Shown here: piece by piece, positions 45,495 through 56,680 of the stretch | Position numbering within the stretch: position 1 is the stretch's first letter | Layout: each line of letters begins with the position of its first letter | Assembly (NCBI RefSeq): GCF_014217855.1 | Contig: NZ_CP059059.1 | Location: 620,001 to 684,000 of the forward strand | Length of the DNA stretch: 64,000 nt | From: Synechococcus sp. HK01-R | GTDB lineage: Bacteria > Cyanobacteriota > Cyanobacteriia > PCC-6307 > Cyanobiaceae | Direction: 5' to 3' | Made by a program: the position numbers and the translations under genes | The notes under the pieces: generated by a model | The model's input: the letters and a program-made list of their open reading frames with translations, nothing else | Told to the model about the DNA's origin: nothing | Database searches by the model: none

Positions 45495-46960
45495 GTGCAT
45501 CAGTTTGCGGCTGAGCGTCCCGATCGAATGGAGGAGGCCTGCGGCGTTTATGCCGTGCTCGCGGCTGATCAGCCCGTGGCCAACCTCACCTATTTCGGCC
45601 TTTACTCCCTTCAGCATCGCGGTCAGGAATCAGCTGGGATCGCTGTCTTCAATCAGGGCAAGGTGCGCCTGCATAAGGACATGGGTCTGGTCAGCCAGGT
45701 GTTTGACCAGGATGTGCTCGCTCGTATGCCCGGCCATCTCGCCGTTGGCCATAACCGCTATTCCACCACCGGTAGCAGCCGCGTCTGCAATGCCCAACCT
45801 GTGGTGCTGATGACCCGCCTTGGTCCGTTTGCCTTGGCCCACAACGGCAATCTGGTCAATGCCGCTGAGTTACGGGAGCGGGTTGACGATGGTGCTGCCG
45901 AATTCACGTCCACGACTGATTCAGAGCTGATCGCCCTGGCGATTCAGCAGGCTGTCGAGCGTGGGCTCGATTGGGAGCCGGCCATTCGCGAGGCCGCGGC
46001 CCTCTGCCGAGGCGCCTTCAGCCTCGTGATTGGCACATCAGATGCTCTCTTCGCGTTGCGCGATGGTTACGGCATTCGGCCACTCGTGTTTGGCCGTTTA
46101 GGTGAGGCCGCCGATGGTCACTGGGTGGTGAGCAGTGAAACATGCGGTCTCGACATCATCGGAGCTAGTTATGAAGATGATGTGAAACCTGGTGAGATCG
46201 TTCGTTTTTGTTGTGGTGATCTAGAGCCTAAGCGTGATCACTGGGTCGAGGCATCGACGCGGATGTGTGTGTTTGAAATGATTTATTTTGCTCGCCCTGA
46301 TAGTCGTTTCTTTGGGGAATCTCTCTACAGCTACCGGCAGCGAATTGGCCGGATTCTTGCTAAGGAATCGGCTGTCGAAGCCGATCTCGTGATTGGTGTC
46401 CCTGACTCGGGAATCCCCGCTGCAATTGGCTACTCCCAGGAGAGTGGTATCGCCTTTGCTGATGGACTGATCAAGAATCGCTATGTCGGTCGAACCTTTA
46501 TTCAACCGACTCAGGCGATGCGTGAAGCGGGAATCCGCGTGAAGCTCAATCCTTTGCCTGATGTGCTGGCTGGCAAGCGTGTTGTGGTGATTGATGACTC
46601 AATCGTGCGTGGTACGACCAGCCGAAAATTGGTGCAAGCCCTTCGCGATGCCGGCGCCACGGAGGTCCATATGCGTATTAGCTCTCCCCCGGTGACCCAT
46701 CCCTGTTTCTATGGCATTGACACCGACACTCAGGATCAGCTGATTGCAGCTCGCCTCACGATCGAGGAGATCACCGCTCACCTCAAGGTGGATTCGTTGG
46801 CCTATCTGAGTAAGGAGGGCATGGTGGAGGCCGCCAAGGCTAAGTCCGAGCATTTCTGCACGGCTTGTTTTGATGGTGCCTATCCAATTCCCATGGATCA
46901 AAGCGTCAGCTCCAGCAAGTTGATGTTGGAGCCCTCGGGTGTGGCTGCGGTTAACAGGGC

Positions 46961-46970
<10 letters not shown>
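45495..46970 (+). CDS. purF: Amidophosphoribosyltransferase
   Basis: This enzyme makes phosphoribosylamine from PRPP and glutamine, the committed step of purine synthesis. The 491-residue precursor has a short propeptide before the catalytic Cys16 in 'EEACGVYAV' (class II glutamine amidotransferase). The PRPP loop is '[18 protein letters not shown]'. Fe-S type cysteines are present in '[10 protein letters not shown]', '[10 protein letters not shown]' and '[12 protein letters not shown]', as in the B. subtilis [4Fe-4S] enzyme. It starts at GTG 45495. A segment around 46141-46320 is much lower in GC than its surroundings. The stop shares a 10 bp palindrome with the convergent gene. Confidence 0.97.
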
Positions 46971-49438
<2,468 letters not shown>

Positions 49439-49505
49439 CCGGATCGGGAATTCTGAGGGCGGAAGGGGCTCAGCCTACAGATCTCTGCGGGATTGATCAG
49501 GCGAT

Positions 49506-50402
49506 TCAGCGTCCGCTGCTGGGATCGGCATTGGCTTCCGCCCGTTCGACAGCGTCTTTAAGGGTCGAGCTGGAGAGGAGCGTGCTCGTGGCCTGGCGCA
49601 GATTCAGACCCCAGAGCTGTTGTTTTTGATGGGCCGGCAGCACGTAATTGGGATCCTCCGCCAGGGCCTGACGGGCCAGGGTCAGGGCTTCATCACTGCC
49701 GGGTGACTGGCTGTTAAGGGCGGCGGCCAGCGCCAGCATCGGTTCTGCGTTGCGTTTGATGTTCAGCACCCGCCGCCAGCGCTGGATTGCCTCGCTGGTG
49801 TTGCCCATTTCAAACAGCACCAGTGCCTGGTTGTTCACCGCTTCCCAGAAGGTGGGTTTGAGTGATGACGCTTTTTCAAATGCCTTCAGTGCAGACCTGT
49901 AGTCGGTCTGCATAATCCGGGCGTTCCCCAGGTCGAAATAGGCGCCAGGGTTGTTGGGATCGAGCTTCAGCCCTTCATCCAGCAGGGGGATCGCGTCATC
50001 TGGCCTGTTGTCCCGAAGGGCTAGAGATGCTTCTGCGAACCAGAGGCCGGCCTTCTTGGGGTTCAGTTGTTTGGCCCGTGCGAGAGATTCGGCGGCCTGA
50101 TTCAGTTGCTCGCTGCGCAGCTGGGCTTCCGCCAGAACCGACCAAAGTCGTTCATCGTTGGGTTGCAGACGCACGGCGAGGGCAGCCAGACGGGCGGCTT
50201 CCTCGGGCTGTCCGAGCTTCAGAAGTTGTGCAGCGGTGCGTCCGATGCCGATGCCGGAACCCTCCAGTTCTTGGCTGCTGGGTAAATACACCGTTGGAAC
50301 CAGTGCCCTCGAGGCAGGTGGCAGCATCACGCTGGCCAGGCCCATCAATGCCGCTGCACACCAGGTCGCTCTGCCGACGCGCTGACCCTGCCGCCTCATC
50401 AC
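49506..50402 (-). CDS. Exported TPR-repeat protein
   Basis: The 298-residue protein has a signal-like N-terminus (RVGRATWCAAALMGLASVMLPPASRA). About five to six tetratricopeptide repeats follow from residue 55 to 255, such as 'AEAQLRSEQLNQAAESLARAKQLNP' and 'YFDLGNARIMQTDYRSALKAFEKASSLKP'. TPRs form a superhelix that binds other proteins; no enzyme domain is present. The start is GTG 50402 or ATG 50399, overlapping the queG stop, so the pair is co-translated. It is a conserved neighbour in picocyanobacteria near dnaN. The partner is unknown. Confidence 0.85.
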   Translation of the reverse strand: MMRRQGQRVGRATWCAAALMGLASVMLPPASRALVPTVYLPSSQELEGSGIGIGRTAAQLLKLGQPEEAARLAALAVRLQPNDERLWSVLAEAQLRSEQLNQAAESLARAKQLNPKKAGLWFAEASLALRDNRPDDAIPLLDEGLKLDPNNPGAYFDLGNARIMQTDYRSALKAFEKASSLKPTFWEAVNNQALVLFEMGNTSEAIQRWRRVLNIKRNAEPMLALAAALNSQSPGSDEALTLARQALAEDPNYVLPAHQKQQLWGLNLRQATSTLLSSSTLKDAVERAEANADPSSGR

Positions 50403-51376
50403 TGTGCCTCAGATCCGTTCAGGTTAGGCGGGCTCTCCACAGCCGCTGCTGCCGCGTTTCGTCTCCACATCCAGGGTTTGATCCGGCGCAGTGCCGATCC
50501 CTGCAATTTGTCTCTCCAGGTGACGTCATCCCAGCTGAGTGCCTGTTGGCGCGTCAGGCTGAGCACCCAGGGTCGCGGTTGCACATCGGGATCCTCACTG
50601 CTGGGGATCGAGCCTTGATTCCAAGGACAGATCTCCTGGCAGATGTCGCACCCGGCCACCCAGGGTCCGAGGGAGCTGCTGATCGCCTTTGGCAGTTCCG
50701 TCGTTCGGTTCTCGATGGTGTGATACGCCAGACAGAGTCGTGAATCGACGACAAAAGGTTCGCGAATTGCGGCGGTTGGACAGGCCTCCATGCAGCGTGT
50801 GCAGCGACCGCAGAGGGGCTTGGCAGCCTGGTCTGGATCCAGCTCCAAGGTGGTGAGTAGATGGCCGATCACCATCCAGGAGCCCCGCTGTTGATGGATC
50901 AGGTTGCTGTGCTTGCCGATCCAGCCCAGACCGGCTTCCTCAGCCCAGGCTTTGTCTAGTAGCGGTTCAGCATCCACACAGGCTCTCCAGCCCACGCCGG
51001 GATGTTGGGCTTCCAGCCAGCGACCCAGGCGTTTTAGCCGTTGGCTGACCACGCGGTGATAATCCCTTCCCCAGGCATATCGGGCGATCGCCAGGGCTCC
51101 CGGTTCCCGGTTGGAAGCCACGTGGTAATTGAGACCCACCGCAAGCAGGCTTCTGGCCCCTTCCAGCAACCGATCCGCAGCTTGACGCCGCGGTGCGGCC
51201 ATCCAGCCCATCTCTGCCTGGTGGCCTGCTTCCAGCCAGCGTTGCAGGGCGGCTGTGCGCAGCTGCAGTCGAGCGCTACCCGGCAGTCGAGCGATGCCGA
51301 CAGGATCGAACCCCTGGAGGCGCGCCTGCTGTTTCAGGGCCCTGCTGAGCTGGCACAGATCGGTGTCATGCGACAC
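50399..51376 (-). CDS. queG: Epoxyqueuosine reductase
   Basis: QueG performs the last step of queuosine synthesis in tRNA, reducing epoxyqueuosine with cobalamin. The 325-residue protein has the N-terminal cobalamin-binding part ('LQGFDPVGIARLPG', 'ARYAWGRDYHRVV'). A ferredoxin-like part follows with eight cluster cysteines in 'CGRCTRCMEACPTAAI' and 'GCDICQEICPWNQ'. It starts at GTG 51376. It overlaps the TPR gene by 4 nt. It is divergent from the HpsJ-like gene with about 40 bp between. Confidence 0.95.
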   Translation of the reverse strand: MSHDTDLCQLSRALKQQARLQGFDPVGIARLPGSARLQLRTAALQRWLEAGHQAEMGWMAAPRRQAADRLLEGARSLLAVGLNYHVASNREPGALAIARYAWGRDYHRVVSQRLKRLGRWLEAQHPGVGWRACVDAEPLLDKAWAEEAGLGWIGKHSNLIHQQRGSWMVIGHLLTTLELDPDQAAKPLCGRCTRCMEACPTAAIREPFVVDSRLCLAYHTIENRTTELPKAISSSLGPWVAGCDICQEICPWNQGSIPSSEDPDVQPRPWVLSLTRQQALSWDDVTWRDKLQGSALRRIKPWMWRRNAAAAAVESPPNLNGSEAQ

Positions 51377-51417
51377 GGAAATCGACCGTAAAGTTGGGCA
51401 CCTTTTGGCATCTTGCC

Positions 51418-52083
51418 GTGTCCGCTTCCGCTTCGGGTTCCTCCTCCAACCTGCGCCTCGCGCCGGTGCTGCGTTGGCTCGGTCTCACCCTGGTGGTTCT
51501 TCTCGCTCTGCAGATCTCCGTTGTGCTCAGCGGTGCGGATTGGTCTGAGCCGGCTTTTCAGCAGCTGTTGATCGAGCGGCTGGTCAGCCAGGCACCGATG
51601 GGTTTTGTCGGTTTGCTGTTGATGCTGATCGGTTCCCGTCTGGATCATCCCGGTGCTGAGCGCACCGTGATCCGTTGGGTTGTCTGCGTTCTTTCCGCCC
51701 TGCTCACGGTGGTCATGATCGCGGTGGTTCCCATGGCGATCAGCGGCAACCAGACCCTTTCCGGTCAAGCGGACCAGACCCTTCAGCAGCGTCGCGGTCA
51801 GCTCGAGATGGCCCGTCAGCAAGGCAAGAATCCCGACAACGTCAAAATGCTCGGCGACCAACTGGCCCAGGCCGGTCAGCTCCCAGCCGGGGCGAGCGAT
51901 GAAGAGAAAACCAAGGCGGCTCAGCTCTTTATCGATGGTCAGCTTCAGCAGATGGACGACCAGATCCAGCAGGCGGAGCGTCAGCGCAACCTTGCGGTGA
52001 ATCAGCGCCGTTACGGCGGCACCGTCAGTGCTGTGGTGCTGGCTATCGCCTTCGTTCTTCTTGCCTTTGCAGCCGTTCTCTGA
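51418..52083 (+). CDS. HpsJ-like membrane protein
   Basis: From GTG 51418 the protein has 221 residues. There are three N-terminal membrane segments (about 15-35, 55-75 and 85-110), then a long cytoplasmic or periplasmic helix rich in Gln/Asp (about 115-190, with 'QLQQMDDQIQQAERQRNL'), and a last membrane segment at the end (VSAVVLAIAFVLLAFAAVL). This layout fits the cyanobacterial HpsJ family, first tied to hormogonium polysaccharide in filamentous species; the role in unicells is unknown. TTG 51394 would add eight residues. Confidence 0.7.
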   Translation: MSASASGSSSNLRLAPVLRWLGLTLVVLLALQISVVLSGADWSEPAFQQLLIERLVSQAPMGFVGLLLMLIGSRLDHPGAERTVIRWVVCVLSALLTVVMIAVVPMAISGNQTLSGQADQTLQQRRGQLEMARQQGKNPDNVKMLGDQLAQAGQLPAGASDEEKTKAAQLFIDGQLQQMDDQIQQAERQRNLAVNQRRYGGTVSAVVLAIAFVLLAFAAVL

Positions 52084-52158
52084 ACGGCTTTTCTGACTGA
52101 TCCTCTGGCCGCTGGTTAGGTTGGACAGACCTCGTCGACTCCAGGACCGGGACGTTTC

Positions 52159-52908
52159 TTGGTGCAGTCCAACCCCAGACCTGATCTGCCGCTCAGCGCC
52201 AGACTTCAACAGGATCTCAAGAATGACCTGATTGCTGGCTTGCTGGTGGTGATTCCGCTTGCCACCACGATCTGGCTGGCGACCACGGTGAGTCGCTTCG
52301 TTCTGGCCTTTCTCACCTCGATTCCGAAGCAGTTCAACCCCTTCATCACTCTCAATCCGCTGCTTCAGGACCTGATCAACCTGGCTTTGGGGCTCACGGT
52401 TCCTCTGTTGGGCATCCTCCTGATCGGTTTGATGGCCCGCAACATCGTCGGCCGTTGGCTGCTCGAGTTCGGGGAGGGAACCCTGTCGAGGATTCCCCTG
52501 GCTGGGTCGGTCTACAAAACCCTCAAACAGCTGCTGGAGACGTTTCTTCGTGACAACTCCAAGCGCTTTCGTCGGGTCGTGCTGGTGGAGTATCCGCGGG
52601 AGGGTCTCTTCAGCGTCGGTTTTGTGACTGGGATCGTTGGCCCCTCTCTGCAAGCGGAGCTTGATCAGCCCTTGCTGAGCGTGTTCATTCCCACGGCGCC
52701 CAACCCCACCACCGGGTGGTACACCCTGGTGCCGGAGAGCTCCGTCCGTGATCTGAATATTTCCGTGGAGGATGCCTTCCGCACGATCATCTCGGCTGGG
52801 ATCGTCAATCCCGATGAACGGGAAGCACCGGTGAATCGCAGTTTCTCCAGTTTGATCTCCCAGTTGCGGGCCTCCGTGACGCCCTCTTCAAGCACCTCCG
52901 AAGCCTGA
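52159..52908 (+). CDS. DUF502 membrane protein
   Basis: The 249-residue protein has two strong membrane segments (about 25-50 and 75-98) and the DUF502 blocks 'LIAGLLVVIPLATTIWL', 'GRWLLEFGEGTLSRIPLAGSVYKTLKQLLETF', 'VVLVEYPREGLFSVGFVTG' and 'VFIPTAPNPTTGWYTLVP'. The start is TTG 52159 or GTG 52162. The function is unknown across bacteria. It lies 36 bp before nusB and likely shares its transcript. Confidence 0.88.
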   Translation: MVQSNPRPDLPLSARLQQDLKNDLIAGLLVVIPLATTIWLATTVSRFVLAFLTSIPKQFNPFITLNPLLQDLINLALGLTVPLLGILLIGLMARNIVGRWLLEFGEGTLSRIPLAGSVYKTLKQLLETFLRDNSKRFRRVVLVEYPREGLFSVGFVTGIVGPSLQAELDQPLLSVFIPTAPNPTTGWYTLVPESSVRDLNISVEDAFRTIISAGIVNPDEREAPVNRSFSSLISQLRASVTPSSSTSEA

Positions 52909-52944
52909 CGCTTGCGTTTGCCGTTCCTCTTTCGCGAATCCTCC

Positions 52945-53598
52945 ATGCAGTCCCGATCCCTGGCCCGAGAGCTGGCTCTTCTGGTGCTTGGTCAACTTCC
53001 TGACCGTGAGGTGAAAGCAATTCAGGAGTCGTCTAAGGCTGACTTCTCTGTGGAGAGCCTGCTCCAGAAAGCGCTTGACACGCTTCTTCAGCATTGGCGC
53101 GAGACCCTTGATGGCTGTGCTGCCGATCTGGAGAAGGCCCAGCAGCATTTGCTGGACAGCGAACTGAAGGATGGCGATCGCAGTGACAATGCCGTGGTGC
53201 GCGACCAGCTCAAGGCGTCCCTGGCGTCAGCTGAGCAGGTGCTGAACGGTTTGTCTGGATCTTTAGAGCTGCCTCGACTGCTGGCCCTCGCCGATCAGGA
53301 TCGTGTGCGGGAGGACGCCAGGCAGCGGATCGCGTTGGTGCTGGAGCAGCGCACCAGCATTGATGCCCGTTTGGATGGAGTGATGGAGGGCTGGAGGCTG
53401 ACCCGTCTGCCTCGCATTGATCGGGATATTTTGCGTTTGGCTGTTGTGGATCTCACCGCGCTGAAGACCCCCGCAGCGGTTGCTTGTAATGAGGCTGTCG
53501 AGCTGGCCAATCGTTACAGCGATGATCAGGGGCGGCGCATGATCAATGGAGTGCTTCGCCGTCTCCAGGCGGCGGCATCCACCTCGTCCCTGTCCTGA
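52945..53598 (+). CDS. nusB: Transcription antitermination factor NusB (extended cyanobacterial form)
   Basis: From ATG 52945 the protein has 217 residues, longer than the roughly 140 of E. coli NusB. The N-terminal NusB part 'SRSLARELALLVLGQLP' and the C-terminal part 'RIDRDILRLAVVDLTALKTPAAVACNEAVELANRYSDDQGRRMINGVLRRL' are clear. An insert of about 70 residues, rich in Leu/Asp/Glu helices, separates them. NusB with S10 supports rRNA antitermination. TTG 52912 upstream would add 11 residues. ftsY follows 26 bp later. Confidence 0.93.
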   Translation: MQSRSLARELALLVLGQLPDREVKAIQESSKADFSVESLLQKALDTLLQHWRETLDGCAADLEKAQQHLLDSELKDGDRSDNAVVRDQLKASLASAEQVLNGLSGSLELPRLLALADQDRVREDARQRIALVLEQRTSIDARLDGVMEGWRLTRLPRIDRDILRLAVVDLTALKTPAAVACNEAVELANRYSDDQGRRMINGVLRRLQAAASTSSLS

Positions 53599-53624
53599 CC
53601 TCCGGTCACTCAAGCCCCGCATCG

Positions 53625-55202
53625 ATGGTTTACGACTGGTTCAATCGCACCTCCGTCCCGCCCGGACAGGAGCCCGCCGATGGAGAGGTGACCGCTGCTG
53701 AACCCGCAGAGGCGGCTGAACCTGCGGCTGATCCATCACAGGCCAATGGGGCAGTTGTCGATGAGGATCCCCTGGAGTGGGCCCGGCAGGCCTACGCACG
53801 CCTGAAGGCGCAAAAGGCCCAGGAAGCATTGGCTGTTCAGGCAAAACAGGCTGTTCAGGCAAAACAGGCTGTTCAGGCAGAACAGGCTGTTCAGGCAGAA
53901 CAGGTTGCTCCTGTTAAGGAGTCCATCGCGTCCTCTGAGTCAGCTCCTCTCTCTGAGTCTCAAGAGCGCGAATCCACACCTGAAGCGTCATCCGCGGTGT
54001 CGCCTGATCCGGCTCCAACAGCGGGTTTGTCCTTGCTGGAGCAGGCAGCGGCCCAGCGTCAGGAACGCCGCGAAGATCTCGAACGCCGGAGCCTTCCAGT
54101 CGATCCCGTGGAGCCGGCCCAACCGGCTCAGTCCTTGGAGATCAGCGGATCTCCTGCTCTGGTCAGCGATGGTGACGATCCACAGCTCGGGGCATTCGAT
54201 GACACCTTCACCTGGTCTGCCGAGGTGCTCGCAGCCCAGGGGCGCCGCGCTGAGCAGGTCTCGCTTGAAGAGATTGATTGGCTCGGTCGCCTGCGGCGCG
54301 GCCTTGAAAAGACTCGCCAGGGTTTTGTTACCAGCCTGCTGGAGAATCTGGGCGACGACCCCCTCACTCCAGAGGTGGTGGATGAACTGGAGGCTCTGCT
54401 GCTGCGGGCAGATGCCGGCGTGCAGGCCACCGATCAGGTGATGGAGGCCTTGCGCCGACGCCTGAATAAAGACGTGGTCGATCCTCGCGAAGGGATCCGG
54501 TTCCTGAAAGAGCAGCTGCGCAATCTGCTGGAGAAGCCCATTCATGACAGCGGTGTCGAGCTTCTCGCTCCGGAGCGCGGTCGTCTCAATATCTGGCTGA
54601 TGGTGGGCGTGAACGGTGTGGGCAAGACCACCACCCTCGGCAAACTCGCCAATCTCGCCGTCCGCAGTGGCTACAGCGCTCTTGTGGCCGCGGCCGACAC
54701 CTTTCGTGCGGCGGCGGTGCAGCAGGTGGCGGTCTGGGCTGATCGCAGTGATGTGCCGGTGGTCTCCAATCCCTCGGCCAATGCCGATCCCGCGGCGGTG
54801 GTGTTCGATGCGATCGGTGCCGCCCGTTCCCGCAACGCCGATCTGCTCTTGGTGGATACGGCTGGTCGGCTTCAGACCAAGCACAACCTCATGGAGGAAC
54901 TGCAGAAGATCCGTCGGATCGTTGATCGGCTTGCTCCGGAGGCCAAGGTCGAGTCTCTCCTGGTGCTCGATGCGAGCCAGGGGCAGAACGGTCTGAAACA
55001 GGCGATGGCCTTTGCCAAGGCTGCTGATCTCACGGGTGTGGTGATCACCAAGCTTGATGGCACCGCCCGCGGTGGGGTCGCTCTGGCGGTGGCATCGGAG
55101 GCAGGTTTGCCGATCCGTTTCATCGGAGCAGGGGAGGGGATCCGAGATCTACGGCCTTTCAACAGCTTTGAGTTTGTCGAGGCATTGCTGGCCGGTCGCT
55201 GA
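53625..55202 (+). CDS. ftsY: Signal recognition particle receptor FtsY
   Basis: FtsY receives SRP-bound ribosomes at the membrane. The 525-residue protein has a long acidic, low-complexity A domain (about 1-210) and then the NG GTPase: G1 'MVGVNGVGKTTTLGKLA', 'AADTFRAAAVQQ', G3 'LLLVDTAGRLQTKHNLMEEL' and G4 'VITKLDGTARGG'. In the A domain, residues 70-93 are four copies of a six-residue unit (AVQAKQ/AVQAEQ) encoded by near-identical 18-nt repeats. It starts at ATG 53625. Confidence 0.97.
   Translation: MVYDWFNRTSVPPGQEPADGEVTAAEPAEAAEPAADPSQANGAVVDEDPLEWARQAYARLKAQKAQEALAVQAKQAVQAKQAVQAEQAVQAEQVAPVKESIASSESAPLSESQERESTPEASSAVSPDPAPTAGLSLLEQAAAQRQERREDLERRSLPVDPVEPAQPAQSLEISGSPALVSDGDDPQLGAFDDTFTWSAEVLAAQGRRAEQVSLEEIDWLGRLRRGLEKTRQGFVTSLLENLGDDPLTPEVVDELEALLLRADAGVQATDQVMEALRRRLNKDVVDPREGIRFLKEQLRNLLEKPIHDSGVELLAPERGRLNIWLMVGVNGVGKTTTLGKLANLAVRSGYSALVAAADTFRAAAVQQVAVWADRSDVPVVSNPSANADPAAVVFDAIGAARSRNADLLLVDTAGRLQTKHNLMEELQKIRRIVDRLAPEAKVESLLVLDASQGQNGLKQAMAFAKAADLTGVVITKLDGTARGGVALAVASEAGLPIRFIGAGEGIRDLRPFNSFEFVEALLAGR
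53832..53903 (+). repeat. Four tandem 18-nt repeats inside ftsY
   Basis: The unit GCTGTTCAGGCAAAACAG occurs twice, then the same unit with one change (GCAGAA for GCAAAA) occurs twice, perfectly in phase and in frame. The near identity of the copies suggests recent slippage or unequal exchange. Confidence 0.95.
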
Positions 55203-55238
55203 ACCCTTGCTACCTTGCGGGTCCTGCCATGGTTGGCC

Positions 55239-56648
55239 GTGAGCAGTAAGCCACCACGGCGCCACTCCACTCCGCGTCAACGCAGTGCCCCCCAGGCATT
55301 GACGGCTACGGCATCGTTTCGGCAGCTTCTCGACAGCCTTTCCAACGAACAGCGCACCAACCAGGACCTGTTGGTGTCTCTCGGTTTCACTCTGCGCAGC
55401 TTCACCAACCTTGATCGTTTCCTGGAGCTGGTGCCCGTGGTGGCATCGCGGCTCGTTGGAGTGGAAGGAGCCCTGTTGGTGCCGTTTCAGGCGGATGGGC
55501 GCCTCTGGCGTGAGCAGCTCCAGGTTTTGCCGTCCGATCGATCGGAGGAGCTTCTGCGACAGGTCGCCGCCTACGAGCCTGGGCTGGTTGTGGGTTTCGC
55601 CTCAGAGGAGAGTCAGCTTCAGGGTCTCGATTATCTGGTTCAGCGTCAGCTCGGTCGAGCGGAGCTGTTTGCCACCAGCCTCGTGGCCCGTGGTCGTCCT
55701 CGGGGTCGTCTGTATGTGTTCAGCCATGGGCCGTCCATGGCCTGGAGCGAGGTGCATCGCCGCCACGTGCAACTGGTGGCCGATCTGGCCGCGGTGGCGA
55801 TTGAAAACGACCTGATGCTGCAGCAGGCCCGTCGCCATGAACGGGTGGATCGCCAGCTCAGCATTGGTGCGGAGATCCAGGCGCAGCTGCTGCCCGATCG
55901 CTGCCCGGTGATTGAAGGGGTGGAGTTGTCGGCCCGTTGCCGCCCGGCGTTTCAGGTGGGCGGTGACTACTACGACTTCATCCCGACGCGACCGGAATTG
56001 ATCGGGCGGCGACGTGAACGGGGTCGTTGGGCTCTCGTGATGGGGGATGTGATGGGCAAGGGGGTGCCGGCCGGTTTGCTGATGACCATGCTCCGGGGGA
56101 TGCTCCGCGCCGAGGTGCTGAGCGGACTGCCTCCGGATCGCATCCTCCATGACCTCAATCAGCTGGCCCAGGAAGATCTGGCCCAGTCCCACCGGTTCGT
56201 CACCCTTTTTTATTCCGATTTCGATCCACGCACCCGCCGGCTTCGTTTTGCGAATGCGGCCCATAACCCGCCGCTGATTTGGCGTGCCCAACAGCGGACG
56301 ATCAGTCGCCTCGATGCACCGGGTCTGTTGATCGGTCTTCAGCCGGAGGCCGACTACGGCTGCGGCGATGTGGTGCTCGAACCCGGTGACGTGATTCTGT
56401 ATTACACCGATGGGGTCACGGAGGCCCCTGGCATCACGGGTGATCGCTTTGATGAAGCTCGCCTGATGCGAACCCTTGAGGCGGCCTGTCGTTCTGGGAT
56501 GGGCTCCCAGGGCATCCTCGATCAGCTGTTTACCCGTCTGGATCGTTTTATCGGTGCGGATCGGCAGTTGGAGGATGACGCCTCGATGGTGGTGCTCAAG
56601 GTGCGTGAGGAGGTGATGCTTCCGTCTGTTCCCCGTTCTGCCCTCTGA
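55239..56648 (+). CDS. PP2C-type (RsbU/SpoIIE) serine phosphatase with GAF-like sensor domain
   Basis: From GTG 55239 the protein has about 469 residues. After a basic head, a GAF-like domain (about 50-210) precedes a short coiled linker and the PPM phosphatase domain with the metal-binding 'FQVGGDYYDFIPT', 'WALVMGDVMGKGVPAGLLM', 'ILYYTDGVTEAPG' and 'DDASMVVLKV'. Such phosphatases act on anti-sigma-factor antagonists in partner-switching. No antagonist or anti-sigma gene is nearby. The frame is open to TTG 55215. Confidence 0.9.
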   Translation: MSSKPPRRHSTPRQRSAPQALTATASFRQLLDSLSNEQRTNQDLLVSLGFTLRSFTNLDRFLELVPVVASRLVGVEGALLVPFQADGRLWREQLQVLPSDRSEELLRQVAAYEPGLVVGFASEESQLQGLDYLVQRQLGRAELFATSLVARGRPRGRLYVFSHGPSMAWSEVHRRHVQLVADLAAVAIENDLMLQQARRHERVDRQLSIGAEIQAQLLPDRCPVIEGVELSARCRPAFQVGGDYYDFIPTRPELIGRRRERGRWALVMGDVMGKGVPAGLLMTMLRGMLRAEVLSGLPPDRILHDLNQLAQEDLAQSHRFVTLFYSDFDPRTRRLRFANAAHNPPLIWRAQQRTISRLDAPGLLIGLQPEADYGCGDVVLEPGDVILYYTDGVTEAPGITGDRFDEARLMRTLEAACRSGMGSQGILDQLFTRLDRFIGADRQLEDDASMVVLKVREEVMLPSVPRSAL

Positions 56649-56680
56649 CAAGCTGAAGGCTGGTGGCGTGAACGGCAGGT

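Noticed and set aside
51334-52653. 439-codon minus-strand frame across the HpsJ-like and DUF502 genes
   Set aside because: It spans two genes and an intergenic gap, with a Gln/His/Arg-rich product and no start signal.
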